Position numbers and translations under genes: made by a program
Origin: Diadema setosum
Lineage: Eukaryota; Echinodermata; Echinoidea; Diadematoida; Diadematidae
NCBI GenBank assembly: GCA_033980235.1
Contig: CM067067.1
Coordinates: 21,759,903 to 21,823,902 of the forward strand
Length of the DNA: 64,000 nt
Direction of reading: 5' to 3'
Notes under the pieces: generated by a model
The model's input: only the letters and a program-made list of their open reading frames with translations
The model's database searches: none
Told to the model about the DNA's origin: nothing
Part shown: piece by piece, positions 10,785 to 23,400 of the stretch
How positions within the stretch are numbered: position 1 is the stretch's first letter
Layout: the number at the start of each line of letters is the position of its first letter

Positions 10785-13700
10785 GTCTGGTGCAAGTGCA
10801 ATTAAATGAAGTCTGCTTTAATACAGAAATTATGATCATAGAAAGTATACCTTATACACTATTTCTTTTTAAGTACATAATTCATAAGTAAATTAGTGCG
10901 CTAGAGGTGCCGTGTATATGTACTTTCACTGAAGATGTGCATTTTTTTTTATATATTTGACATTTTGCCAGGAAAAAGTTGCCCTTGATTCACCACTGCA
11001 AAGAAAAAGAGAGCATATAGCCTACAGAATGCAAAGTTGAAACAAATGTGAAAATCACCCGCGGCTGAGCCTATTGACGAAAAAGCTGTGGTTCATTACT
11101 CAAGAGCAATAGAATATATCGCTCGATACACACATATATGTGAATATATAGTTGTTGCCTTGAAGAGACTGCTTTGAAATCTTGCTCTTGGAAAATACTG
11201 TCCATTTTTATCTCGTGCAGGTATGGATATGAAAAAGAAGCTGATTGATGTGGATGGAAAGAAGATCAGACTAGATGTGTGGTAAGTGTGAGAAGACTTC
11301 AAACCAGTGATTTATATAAGGGTGGTTTTCAGTTGCTATTTGAAATGTGTTTTTACTATCAACATTTGCATTGCCAAAGCAAGAGTGATGTTCTTAGTCT
11401 GCTATCATTTTAATATGCAGATTGAAGATAACCTACTACTGTTCATATACATGAAAAAAAAGATTAAACATATTTCATTTTAGAAAGTAAATTGAAAGCC
11501 AAACTCTATGTAAAATCCTTCATGCTGACGGATTGAGAGAGAAGTATAGTTGTCTTTCTGTCTTTCGTTCTTTATATTTGCCTGCAATCTAAATGATGTA
11601 TTCTTTTCAACCAAATAATGTTCACAGTATTATTAATATGAATACCATACTTGTTACTAACAAGTGTATACCTTGTATTTGTTGTGGCACAAGCTTACAT
11701 TTCATGAGTTGAGATGAACAATCATGCAATATTTTCAAAGAGATGTTTCCATAAAGTACATGTGATATTTTGTCACCAAATATACATTTTGTTTCTCGGG
11801 AGTAAATTTCTCAAAACAGTCATGAATCTACTCAAATAATGACGAAACTTGTGGCATATTGTGCACATTTTTAGGTGTTACCAGAAAACAAAAAGCAACA
11901 CACTCTACCTTCACCAAACAGTGACTGTTATCATAATTATCATTTTTATCATCAGCACATCCTCATCATTATCATCATCATCATCATCATCATCAATATC
12001 TTTATCATCTAGTCACACAAAATGGAAATAATGACATTTGAGTGTAACTTTAAGTCAAAATAAATATAATTGTGTGCATTTTGCAAATTGAGAGTATTAA
12101 ATGATGCCACACCAATAGTCCTGCCTCATTCAAAAAAAAAAAAAAATCTGCTTGATTGAGCTATTAACCAGTTTGACTTGAGGGGTTTACTCTTGATGGG
12201 AGATGCTGCTTCAAGCATCAGCCTAGTCATTTTCAAATCATTATGTCTTGACAAACTTTATATCTACATTTCCATGGTTTTGTGATTGGTTTAGCATTGT
12301 GATGGTACACCCTGTGCTTGTAAACACTGGTTAGGAATCTCCCCCCTACCCCCCCCCCCCATCCAAAGTGAAAGTGCATAGAAGCACAACTTGGAACCGC
12401 TGTGTTTGCTCACGCTGTTGTGCTGGGTCATGACGAAAAGGGTACAGAACGTCATAGGTCTGTTTGTTTGAACGTTGCCTCACCTGCAGGAATGTCATGT
12501 CAGCTTATGGCTGGAGCTCTCTTCTAGTCTTGCCAGCAAATCATCACAAGACTACAACAGAACTAAATATTTACCTCCTCAGGAGGTTGATATGGTCCAG
12601 TGCATTGTGACGTCACCAATATTAAATCGCTACTAACAGATTTTATATGGCTTTTGTTACGCACACAGTGCAAGAACGCCAGTCTGCAGTGCGAGTGATC
12701 CATTTGTGCACATTTATGACAGAGTCAATCTTGAGCTCGAAATACAAGCTAGAAATTTTAGTCAATATTTGTTGCATAGTTTGGAATCAGTCTCGAAGGA
12801 TCGGCAGCGAGAGCCCATTAGCCTTTGGGGATCTGCGGTACGACCTTTGGTGTGTGAAACAAACATTGATTGCTATGTACGTCAGTCCTGTAAAAGTGCA
12901 AGTCGTTGATCGCCCACAGCAGTCAATATTTGCTTGTTCTATCATTCAAATAAATGATTTCAATATTGTGCAGCACAAACTCCCATAAGGGAAACACTTA
13001 ATTCTTCATGTCAAAGGTGTAGTTTTTGGAAAGTATGAATTAAACCAGGTTCATTGATTGACATGACCACCCCATCATGCTGAAACATGGTGTTGATGTT
13101 ATTTCTTAGTGAACAGAAATTTCTATAGAGACACTTTTATTAGAAGAAAAGTACTTTGCCTTCGCATAGTTTTAAGTTTTTGAACTTGAAATGATTTGTA
13201 TTCATACAATTACATTGCATTTATGATTGAATATATTTTTTGTTGGAAAGGGGAAATAAATACAATGAAGTGAAATAATCTCAGGTCATCTCTTCCTTCC
13301 CCTCTCCTGTGAGATTCCAGCTTTATAATGTTCATATAAATAGTGGGATTCTCTACACCATTTAACAGGTCAGGTTGTGTGTACGCAGAATACTCTTTAT
13401 CTTTTGCATTTCTTTAAATTCAAAAGTAAACAGGTGTCCCCCTCAAATGCATTGTGATACATTTTGAATCCACACCAAGTTAACTTTTGAATGCTATAGA
13501 TAATAGGACATCTTATACTGTTATGACATAAATGTACATAATGTTAACTTTTCAGATTTAGAATATAAACAATTGGGGAGACACATTTCAGTAGCAAAGG
13601 GAACTTACAGGATACCAAAATATGTAATTATTTCAGTATCATTATAAGAAATAAAGTAATAAATGTGAATGTGGTATACCAGGCTTCTAGTCTAGGATAA

Positions 13701-14835
13701 TAGTATTGATTGCACAAACCAACAAGCAAAATATGTGGTACAATTTACTAAGGTCACCATGTCTTAAAAGAACCATTTATATTCATGATGTCTGCCTTTG
13801 AGATAGAAACAGAGATTTGTCTCTGTTTAAAAAAGTGTGATGCAATTTGCTATTCCATAAACAGAAATCTGACCAGCATCTGGGATACATGGAGACAAAC
13901 CGCAAGGCTGCCTCAAGAATCAACTGCGATTTCCCAACTTTGCGTGATTGTGAATTTTCATGACAGAAGAGAAGAACAGCTTTGCAGATAATTCACACAC
14001 ACACACACACACACACACATTTTTCATGTGTATCCTCATGAGCTGCTTTCTTATACACTGTTTCTGTTTCCCTTGAAAAAATAAATAAGAAAACAAGCTA
14101 ACACACAAAAACCACATATGCAGAGCAATGCTGCCTGGCAATGCTAAGAATCAGTATTAATGTGTTGTTGGTTTGTTTGTTTTTGTTTTTGGGGAATGTG
14201 AAAGAGATGTTGCTTCATGGATTCGGTGGAGTATATAGAATTAGGTTGATGATTTTTCTCTTTTTTTTTTCTCTCTCTCTCTCTGGCAGAGCTGCTCTTT
14301 GCAGACTGATTATGGCCTGCCTGTTTGCTCTTCTTCTTTTCTCCGCTGCTTTTATTGCAAGTGTAATCAGTATTCTACCAAGATTCTTGTAAGGAGAAAA
14401 AAGAACAAAGAGCTCCTGATGTTTGGCGATTTGATGTTTCGTAATTCAAGGCAGGTCAGCTATTATGTCAGTAGCATGTAATGTTCATGGCATTGTGCCA
14501 AGAGCAACGTTCCAAGGACATTGCTCAAAAATTGTGGGCAAAAACATGCCATGCGAGGCACACATCAAAATCTGATGTCAGTGCAGCAAAAGGAAAAAAA
14601 AAAAAAAAGGTCATCAAAAAAATGTCAGTTGTGTTAAAGAAGAGTGCTGTCTAACTTTGTAATTGGTTTTATCCTTTGGCAACTTGTTCAAACTGTGCAT
14701 CTCTTTCTGCCATGTCATTAACACCATCACAAAGTTTGAAATTTGCAATGCAGGGACCAAGTACAGTCTGATATATTTTAGTGTGAATATATGAATACCT
14801 ATAAACGTAATTAAATACATGAGGAATGAATATTA

Positions 14836-14892
<57 letters not shown>

Positions 14893-17417
14893 ATATACAT
14901 AATACGTATACAGATAGAGAGACATATTTAGAAAAGGGAGATACAGACCAGTTAGATAGATAGATATAGATGGATAGATACATAGAACAACACAAGTTTA
15001 GAAAGACTTGTTTACCCAATTTCACTGCCACATGGTTGATTGCATGAGGTCCATGTATTACCCAGTCCTTGGTATAGCTTTTACAGCTTATGTAACAGCC
15101 ATGTCCTCCTCCTATATGTCCTTCATATAAGGTAATGGGCAACAACAAGTTTTGAAAAACTAGAGCAACTCATTTTTCTCGCCATTTTCAATTTTTTCAA
15201 TTTTTTAATGATTTGAAAGACCTTCCGGCAGGGACAAATTGTTGATGTTATTTTGCACTCAAATTTTTCCTATGTATATAAATATAGTTTAGTTTATGGG
15301 GAAAAAGAAAGAAAGAAAAAGAACGCCATTGGTTCAAGGATCATTGCATAATGATGTGGTTACTTCCTCATCTCCCCCTTCTGCTGGCCTCATCAATGTT
15401 AAAGGGAAAATTCAGTCCCAATATACAACGTATGTTAGTCTGACAAGAAAGAACAATGAGTTCAATGGTAAAATTTTGGTCAAAATTGGTTGAAAAATAA
15501 GGAAGTTATGACATTTTTTTTTTGAAGTTCCCCATGTTTTTCAGGAAACAGTTCTTGAATGGTCAATATGAATATGCAAATTTTTTTTTGACTGAATTTC
15601 TCCTTTAACACTGCTCCTCCAGAGAGAGGGTTCTTTCATAATCATCATCAACCTCAAAAAGCCAGACACTCATCCTTATATCCTGGTCAAGAGGGACATT
15701 AAAGTGGACCAGTTAAAAGTCTGAAAACTAAGGAAGAGTAAATATTTTTGTAAGTACAACACTGAATATCATCATATTCAGATGAATATTGAGAAAGTTG
15801 TGAAATTAATTCTAAAGTTTTGCTAATTTTCACCAAACAGTTCTTGAACAGTCAATATGAATAATATTTGCTAATGGTGAATTTGATGATGTCAACACCT
15901 CATTACTTGTCAGTCATACAGTTATTCAAAATTGTCATTAGTGCCTTGAATTGGACAGAAAGGAGAAAGGTTTATATCCTCCTCAGAATTCACTCCAATG
16001 CCTTGTTTCAGTCAAGCAGTGCCTTTAACCCGTTTAGGAAGAGTCCCAAGTTTACTCAGGCAAGCGTCAATGGGAAATGTGTATTGAAACAAAATCAAAC
16101 TGTCCTAAACATGTTAAAAGTGAGGTCTAACAAGTTGCCTTCTCATGAGAAGGCAACTTGTTAGACCTCACTTTTAACATGTTTAGGACAGTTTGATTCA
16201 AGTTGCCTTCTCATGAGAAGGCAACTTGTTAGACCTCACTTTTAACATGTTTAGGACAGTTTGATTTTGTTTCAATACACATTTCCCATTGACGCTTGCC
16301 AGAGTAAACTTGGGACTCTTCCTAAACAGGTTAAAGGCACTGCTTGACTGAAACAAGTGTTTGATGGTGCACCATCAAACACGAGGTATGTTTACGCAAG
16401 TCATCTTTTCGTCCTTTAAAGGTAGGGAATCCATTTGCATGCCTTAAATGAAGAGTTGTATAAATACAGTGGTATGTTGAAGAGAGTATCATTTGAGAAA
16501 CTCCCATAAAGTATTGAAAGTGGAAGGTAACATTTAGCACATTTTTATTGACCTTTAGATTTTGAATTGAATTTTTTGGGGGGCACACCGTAAATTCCAG
16601 TACATTACTAGGCTACCTTTGCAGACCCATGCACTGCATGTGTGTCCATCATGTATATTTTGTGAAGAAAGTCATCAAAACTTACAAACATTTCTATATA
16701 CATTCTTGACACACACTCTATATGTTATTACATCAACTCTTATACTTTTAGATTTGTGTTTATAGATTAAAAAAAAATACAGAAGACTGCAACAAAAAGG
16801 CTTAAGTGTGGCTGACACACAGAACTACTGAGTAGTTGAGTTTTGTGCATTATTCAAATTTTAGATAACTGTTGACTTCCAAATTTCTCAGCAGTGGCCT
16901 AAACAAGTCCCCTGAGGTTCATATTTAATATTTTGCTGCATTTTGGGAGGTCTGTAAAAGGTATCCCCTACCTTTAACAAGAAGGTGCTGTCTCAGTGCA
17001 TGTCAAAGCATCACAATAGCATGCAGTTCAACAGTCAAATCTAACCTCTACCAATAGATACATTTTACATTCAAGTAACACGAAAAAGGAACTCTGGGGC
17101 TTTATTATGTAACCAAGCCACTGGTGAGATGATCACATGTTTACCAAGAAAAGCAAAGGCAAAGGCCAAGTGTTTTTTTTTTTTTGGTTTTTTTTTTTTT
17201 TTTAGTTTTAGATGTTTCACGGTGGTTGTTAAACAGACATTATTAGTCAGTGGCTGATACAGGCAACTCTGGTTATGGTGGAGTCCTTGAGACTGGCAGT
17301 TTTCTTTTATAATATCAAGATTTTGTTAACAGAAGAAAATTTTGCACCACAGACTTTAATGATGATAATTTTGAGACTTGCATTTTATTTCATTGTAACT
17401 AAACATTGTTGTAACCA

Positions 17418-17454
<37 letters not shown>

Positions 17455-20400
17455 CAGGAGCACCTTGTACCAAACTTTCATAATCATTTACAAAGGGGTA
17501 TGTACATTTACATCACTGTTTCAGTGTAAAACCAAGGATTTATCCTGCTGTAGACTTTCATTTAAAGTTACTGTGGAACTATGTAAAACCTGGGGGGGGG
17601 GGAACATTCAAATCATACAATAAAGACCTCTCTCTGAAGAGCATATACATGTACATGTATACTTTAAAACTCTCAGTTTTTCACCAGTGTTTTTTCTGAT
17701 GAGAACGCTCTCATGAATGGGAATTTACAGTGCCAATGTCAGGGTGAAGAACTCAGGTTTAGGGAAAAAGCATGCAAATATATACTGCAGTAATCTGCAT
17801 AACTTAAACAAGACATTTTTAGCATTTAACACAGAAAGGCTATTCGACTGATATCAATGAAATTAGAGTTAGACAAATGTTCATCCAAATGCAGGATAGA
17901 TGGAATGTGAGATAGGTCTGCTTACTACCATTTCAGTATGTTTTGAAATATTCTGTAGTTTGGTAGAAAGCATGCAAATATATACTGCAGTAATTTGCAT
18001 AACTTAAACAAGACATTTTGAGCATTTAACACACAAAGACTATTTGACTGATATCAATGAAATTAGAGTTGCACAAATGTTCATCAAAATGCAGGATAGA
18101 GGGAATGAGAGATAGGTCTGCTTACTACCATTTCAGTATGTTTTGAAATATTCTGTAGTTTGGTAGAAAGCATTAAAACACTGCACAGTGTGCACATGGT
18201 ATTAAAAATCCAATACCAATTGCTGTAAAAATCTTATGAATGACTGCATAGAAGATATCAGCGGACTGAAATGTTGATATTATTATAGTTATTATTATCA
18301 TCATTTACGTTATCATCATTACTATACTATCATTATCATTTATCTTTCATCATCATTCTTGTAATCACTGTTATTATAATAATCACTGTTATTATTAATC
18401 ATCCTTATGATCATTATTTAGTATTGCTGTCATCCATTGATTTTTATTATTATCTTCACCGTCATCATCATCATCTTCAACAATGTCACTTTTATAACAA
18501 TAACTGTCAGGCTGATTACAGTAATCATTTTGTTAAATTCATTATTATGATCACTATTATCTGTAGGGATACAGCTGGACAAGAGAGGTTCCGAACTCTG
18601 ACCACAGCTTTCTACAGAGGGGCAGCGGTAAGCATTGCTTCAAGCTAATCTGGATCCATTATAGAAGGATTTTGAGGAAAAACAAATCATGATAATTAAG
18701 CATATCATCACAAATATGCAACACATTAAATTGCAAGTCTGCATTGACAAGTGGGAATACAAGAGCATAAAGATTATGAGGATTAGACTCTCTCGGTACC
18801 ACTCATAAATGTTGGTTGGTGAAAATTGAACAGTCCTTTTATTTGCAAAAACTTTTTATTACTTTATTGGTTTTCGCCATTTACTGCCAAATGCCATAGT
18901 TGCCATGTTTACTTAAATGAGTCATTAGAATGACATTGTGTAAAGAGGGGACAGGATCGCGCGCCAACATGTCCATGTCTATAATTAAAGTGATAGACCA
19001 ATGATCGTTTAATCAGTGGCATGAAAATTTTCAACATGTTTATTGTAAGTCTGCATTGACAAGTGGGAATACAAGAGTATAAAGACTATGAGGATTAGAC
19101 TTTCTCAGTACCACTTATAAATTTTGGTGTCATGCAAACCAACCATTTCGCTTTTCAAAAGCTTTGTTGGTGAAAATTGAACAGTCCTTTTATTTGCAAA
19201 AGCTTTCTATTACTTTATTGGTTTTTGCCATTTACTGCCAAATGCCATAGTTGCCATGTTTACTTAAATGAGTCATTAGAATGACATTGTGTAAAGAGGG
19301 GACAGGATCACGCGCCAACATGTCCATGTCTATAATTAAAGTGATAGACCAACGATCGTTTAATCAGTGGCATGAAAATTTTCAACATGTTTATTGTAAG
19401 TCTGCATTGACAAGTGGGAATACAAGAGTATAAAGACTATGAGGATTAGACTTTCTCAGTACCACTTATAAATTTTGGTGTCATGCAAACCAACCATTTC
19501 GCTTTTCAAAAGCTTTGTTGGTGAAAATTGAACAGTCCTTTTATTTGCAAAAACTTTCTATTACTTTATTGGTTTTTGCCATTTACTGCCAAATGCCATA
19601 GTTGCCATGTTTACTTAAATGAGTCATTAGAATGACATTGTGTAAAGAGGGGACAGGATCACGCGCCAACATGTCCATGTCTATAATTAAAGTGATAGAC
19701 CAACGATTGTTTAATCAGAGGCATGAAAATTTTGAACATGTTTATTCTGTCAAAATATTGGTAATGGGGGGGGGGCACAAGAATGGAGAAAGGTGAAGGA
19801 GCTGAACATTGGACATGTTAATTGGTACGTTTATAATCTTGACAGTTTATTAACAATGGTATGACGGTTGAATCGTTATGATGTGAGGCGGAGGATTGGA
19901 ACATATGAATGTGATTCACTAGGGGTCTAAAGTCTATACTTGAGACATGAATTCACAGAAATGATCACATTTTGACATGACAGCAGACACGTGAACTTTA
20001 CTTACGTTTTCTTTACCACATGGATACTCCCCTTTCCCCAGGTACATTACCAGTGCCTACCTCATGCTTATCAAATGAATGATTGGATGATTTTTTTTAA
20101 ATGTTTACATAATATTTGCAGGGCATCATCATTCTATATGATGTGACCAATGAGGCGTCTTTTGACCATGTGACTAACTGGCTGGAGGATGTAGCAGTGG
20201 TGAGCTTATATCTTTACTTTGCTTTTCCCAAATCTCATCATCAGCTATTTTCAAAGGCTGCTATTTTTGTCGAGCCCACCGGAGGTGAGGGGAGACTAAG
20301 GGATCGCCTGTGGCGTCCGTCCGTCTGTCGTCTGTCCGTAACGCTACAAAAACTTCAATAACTCTTTACTCTGGGCTTCAATTGCACTCAAACTTCGAGG

Positions 20401-23400
20401 AAAGAGGGGTCATACAAAGTTTCACATTTTACCATATATGAAGGTCACCTCAAGGTCAAGGCTCACAGGCAGGGGTCAATGAACTTTTAGAGCCCAATGT
20501 TAAAGGGAAGGTAAACCCAAAGAACAATGTGGATTGAGTGAAAGCAGCAACATCAGTAGAACACATCGGTGAAAGTTTGAGGAAAATCGGACAATCGATG
20601 CAAAAGTTATGAATTTTTAAAGTTTTGGTGTTGGAACCGCTGGATGAGGAGACTACTAGAGGATATGACGTATGAGTGGACAACAATACAAAGAAAATAT
20701 AAAGGAAATTCAACAAAAATTCACTTTTCTAGAATTATGAAAAAACAATGGACCAAACGCTTTCAGAAAGCAGGGGGAATAATTGCTACCCTTAACATAT
20801 ATCAATATTAAGTTGATGGAATTTGTAATTTTCATGAAAAATGGATTTTTGCAGAATTTTCTTTATATTTTCTTGGTATTGTTGTCCACTCATACGTCAT
20901 AACCTCTAGTAGTCTCCTCATCCAGCGGTTCCAACATCAAAACTTTAAAAATTCATAACTTTTGCATCGATTGTCCGATTTCTTCAAACTTTCACTGATG
21001 TGTTCTACTACTGTTGCTGCTTTCACTCAATCCACATTGTTCTTGGGGTTTATCTTCCCTTTAAGTTTTTATGGCGCGTTTCTATTATGGGTCATAACTT
21101 TTGATCCATAACTCCATTTGTGACTAAACTTGGATGGTAGATGTCCCTTGGGGAGTGGATGATCACCACAAGGTCAAAGGTCACAAGCAGTGGTCAACAA
21201 ACTTTAAGGGCCCAACGTTAAGTTTTTATGGCACGTTTCTTTCTGGCCATAAATTTTTACCTTTCATATCTCTTTTTTTTTATCTGTTATATCCCATTCG
21301 CGCACAATTTCTTGTGTACGCGAATGGGCGAGACACATTATGGCACTTGCCTTGTTTAATTTAGAGGGCATTCTACTTCATCAAGTCTAACATGTTATGG
21401 ACAAGCTGATTTTTGCTTTAACACACATTTCTGATGAACACCTGCCCGAGTATACTGGGGACTAGTTTTTAATGGGTTAAAAATTCTGTATCCTGATACC
21501 GGTACAGCCTGTAAACTTGCAATCATAGTAGAGAAGAAAGACAGTACTTATTGCCTTCAAGTTCCTTGTATTTTGTCTGGATTCATGTGGGGACCTTGAT
21601 CTTGGTGTACTAATATGTGAATGATCTCATTTGTAGTTCATTGATGGTGTAGGATCAAAAACCATTTCAGCTACCATTCCGCCTGCCCTGCTTTCAGCCT
21701 GAAGACTACAGCTGTATGTGCTGTGTAGTTAATGGGGATGAATTTGATTTGACCAGTCAGTCATGTTTACCCACAACCTGTTTCAGATATAAACGGCCAT
21801 GGGGTGATTACAATATATTCTTATCAATGTCCTCATATCTTGTATGATACGTTAAAATATTTTGAGGGAAACAAGAATACGATGGAACATGAACAAATTA
21901 AAAAAGGGAAATGCCCGTTGACTTGTATATGAGAAGTAAAGATAAAATTTGTATTCGTGAACACGTGCATCAAATGGTGTCATTGCCCGCGTGGATGATT
22001 ATCATTGTACACCATTCAATTATGAAAACATTTCGTGAATGTCTGTGCACGTGCATGCGTTATCATGAATCTGTCGACTAATCTCACTGGTGATTTCAAG
22101 TGGGCACGAGTGGCACGAACATGCAGGAAACACCTTGGTGGTTGCACAACTGTCTGTCTCAAGCTGGTTGACTTGTCTGAGCTTGATCGGTGCACAACAT
22201 TGCACCGCCTCGTCCTGCATCTGTCAATTGTGTGTTTCATTACGCACGTTGGTTGGGACTTCCCTCCTTGTGATGAGCAATACCTGTCGTATATTAAAGG
22301 CATAATTTACCATTTGCAGATGAAACAGAAACCCAGCATTAGTGCTTTAAAATAGTTCTAAAATGTGAGTTAGGGATAGAAACAAACACTGTAAAAATTT
22401 GAATCCGTATGATCGATGTTAAGTATTGTTAAATACACAAAATGTGAACAATAGTTATAATAAGAATTTTTCCAGATTGAACCGTCTACAGTTATGGTTT
22501 AGTGAGAAAAATACTGATATATCCTTATATTTTAGGCCTTTTTGTGAAAATTTTATATGGTAGGATGTTTTGTGATACACCAGACCTACACATTTGCATC
22601 AAATGTTTTATCTTGCATATTTTTAAAAACACTTCTCCCAAAGGTAAACTGGACCTTTAAGGACCTTGTTTGTTTGGTCTGTGCAATACATGAAATGCTT
22701 CTGGCAGATAAGATATGAGTTTGCACGTGGCTGCATCCATGACACTGCTTAGGTTGGAAAGTTGTGTGCATCAGAGGTAAGGTAGCCGTTATCACATAAA
22801 ACAAGTCATGGAAAACTTGTAAAGACAAAAAAAAGGTATGACATTTAAAAAGCAGAACTACACCATCGAGGACAGTTTGATTTTGCTCGAACACGCATTT
22901 CCCAGTTAAATGCTGCCCATTCAATGATATTGCATTGTTCACATGTCCTGTTTGTCTCAATGCCACAGAGACAAGGTGTGGTTGAGAAAATCAAAATTCT
23001 CAGTGCAGTTCTATTTTTCCATGTCAAATACAGAGCTCAACAGCTTTAACATTTGCTGATGAGGTCGAATAGGATTTGGGTCAAACCATAATTATTTCAT
23101 GAAAAAAAAAATCAGAGATTTATTCCTAGTCACAGATATATGTTCTAGTTGTCTTTCTACTGAACTTCGGAATCCAAAGAGCAAAAGCACTAAATCTGCC
23201 TGTTTTGGCCAGGGATTTTTTTTTCTTCTTGATCTTTCCTTTTTATTCATTTTTTGTTGGGGGGGGGGCACCATATAGCCTACCACAGAGGTACGATAGC
23301 ATAGAAGCATGCCCTGCACATGTCTGGTAGCGTGACCACCTCCCATTGACCTTTGAGCTGTATTACCCTCTCAATTCTGTTTGCATATTACCGGTATGTT

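Larger units (their letters stand above)
11282..18566 (+). other. Rab intron 2 with repeats
   Basis: 7.3-kb intron. It holds an ATC microsatellite (about 11960-12002), CA, GT and TA microsatellites, a TTAA-flanked element (15403-15604), the 355-bp palindrome (16003-16357), a decayed pogo-like copy (about 17252-17420), a 200-bp tandem duplication (17770-18169) and AT-rich trinucleotide sequence up to the acceptor. I found nothing nameable in 12020-13980 and 14030-14830. Confidence 0.8.

Noticed and set aside
12647..12988. 113-codon + strand frame
   Set aside because: No family motif, no splice context, a second overlapping frame also open, and located in Rab intron 2.
22016..22355. Overlapping open frames of 95-106 codons on both strands
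   Set aside because: Open on both strands with no recognisable domain, inside Rab intron 4 and partly in a TTAA element. Chance open sequence is more likely.
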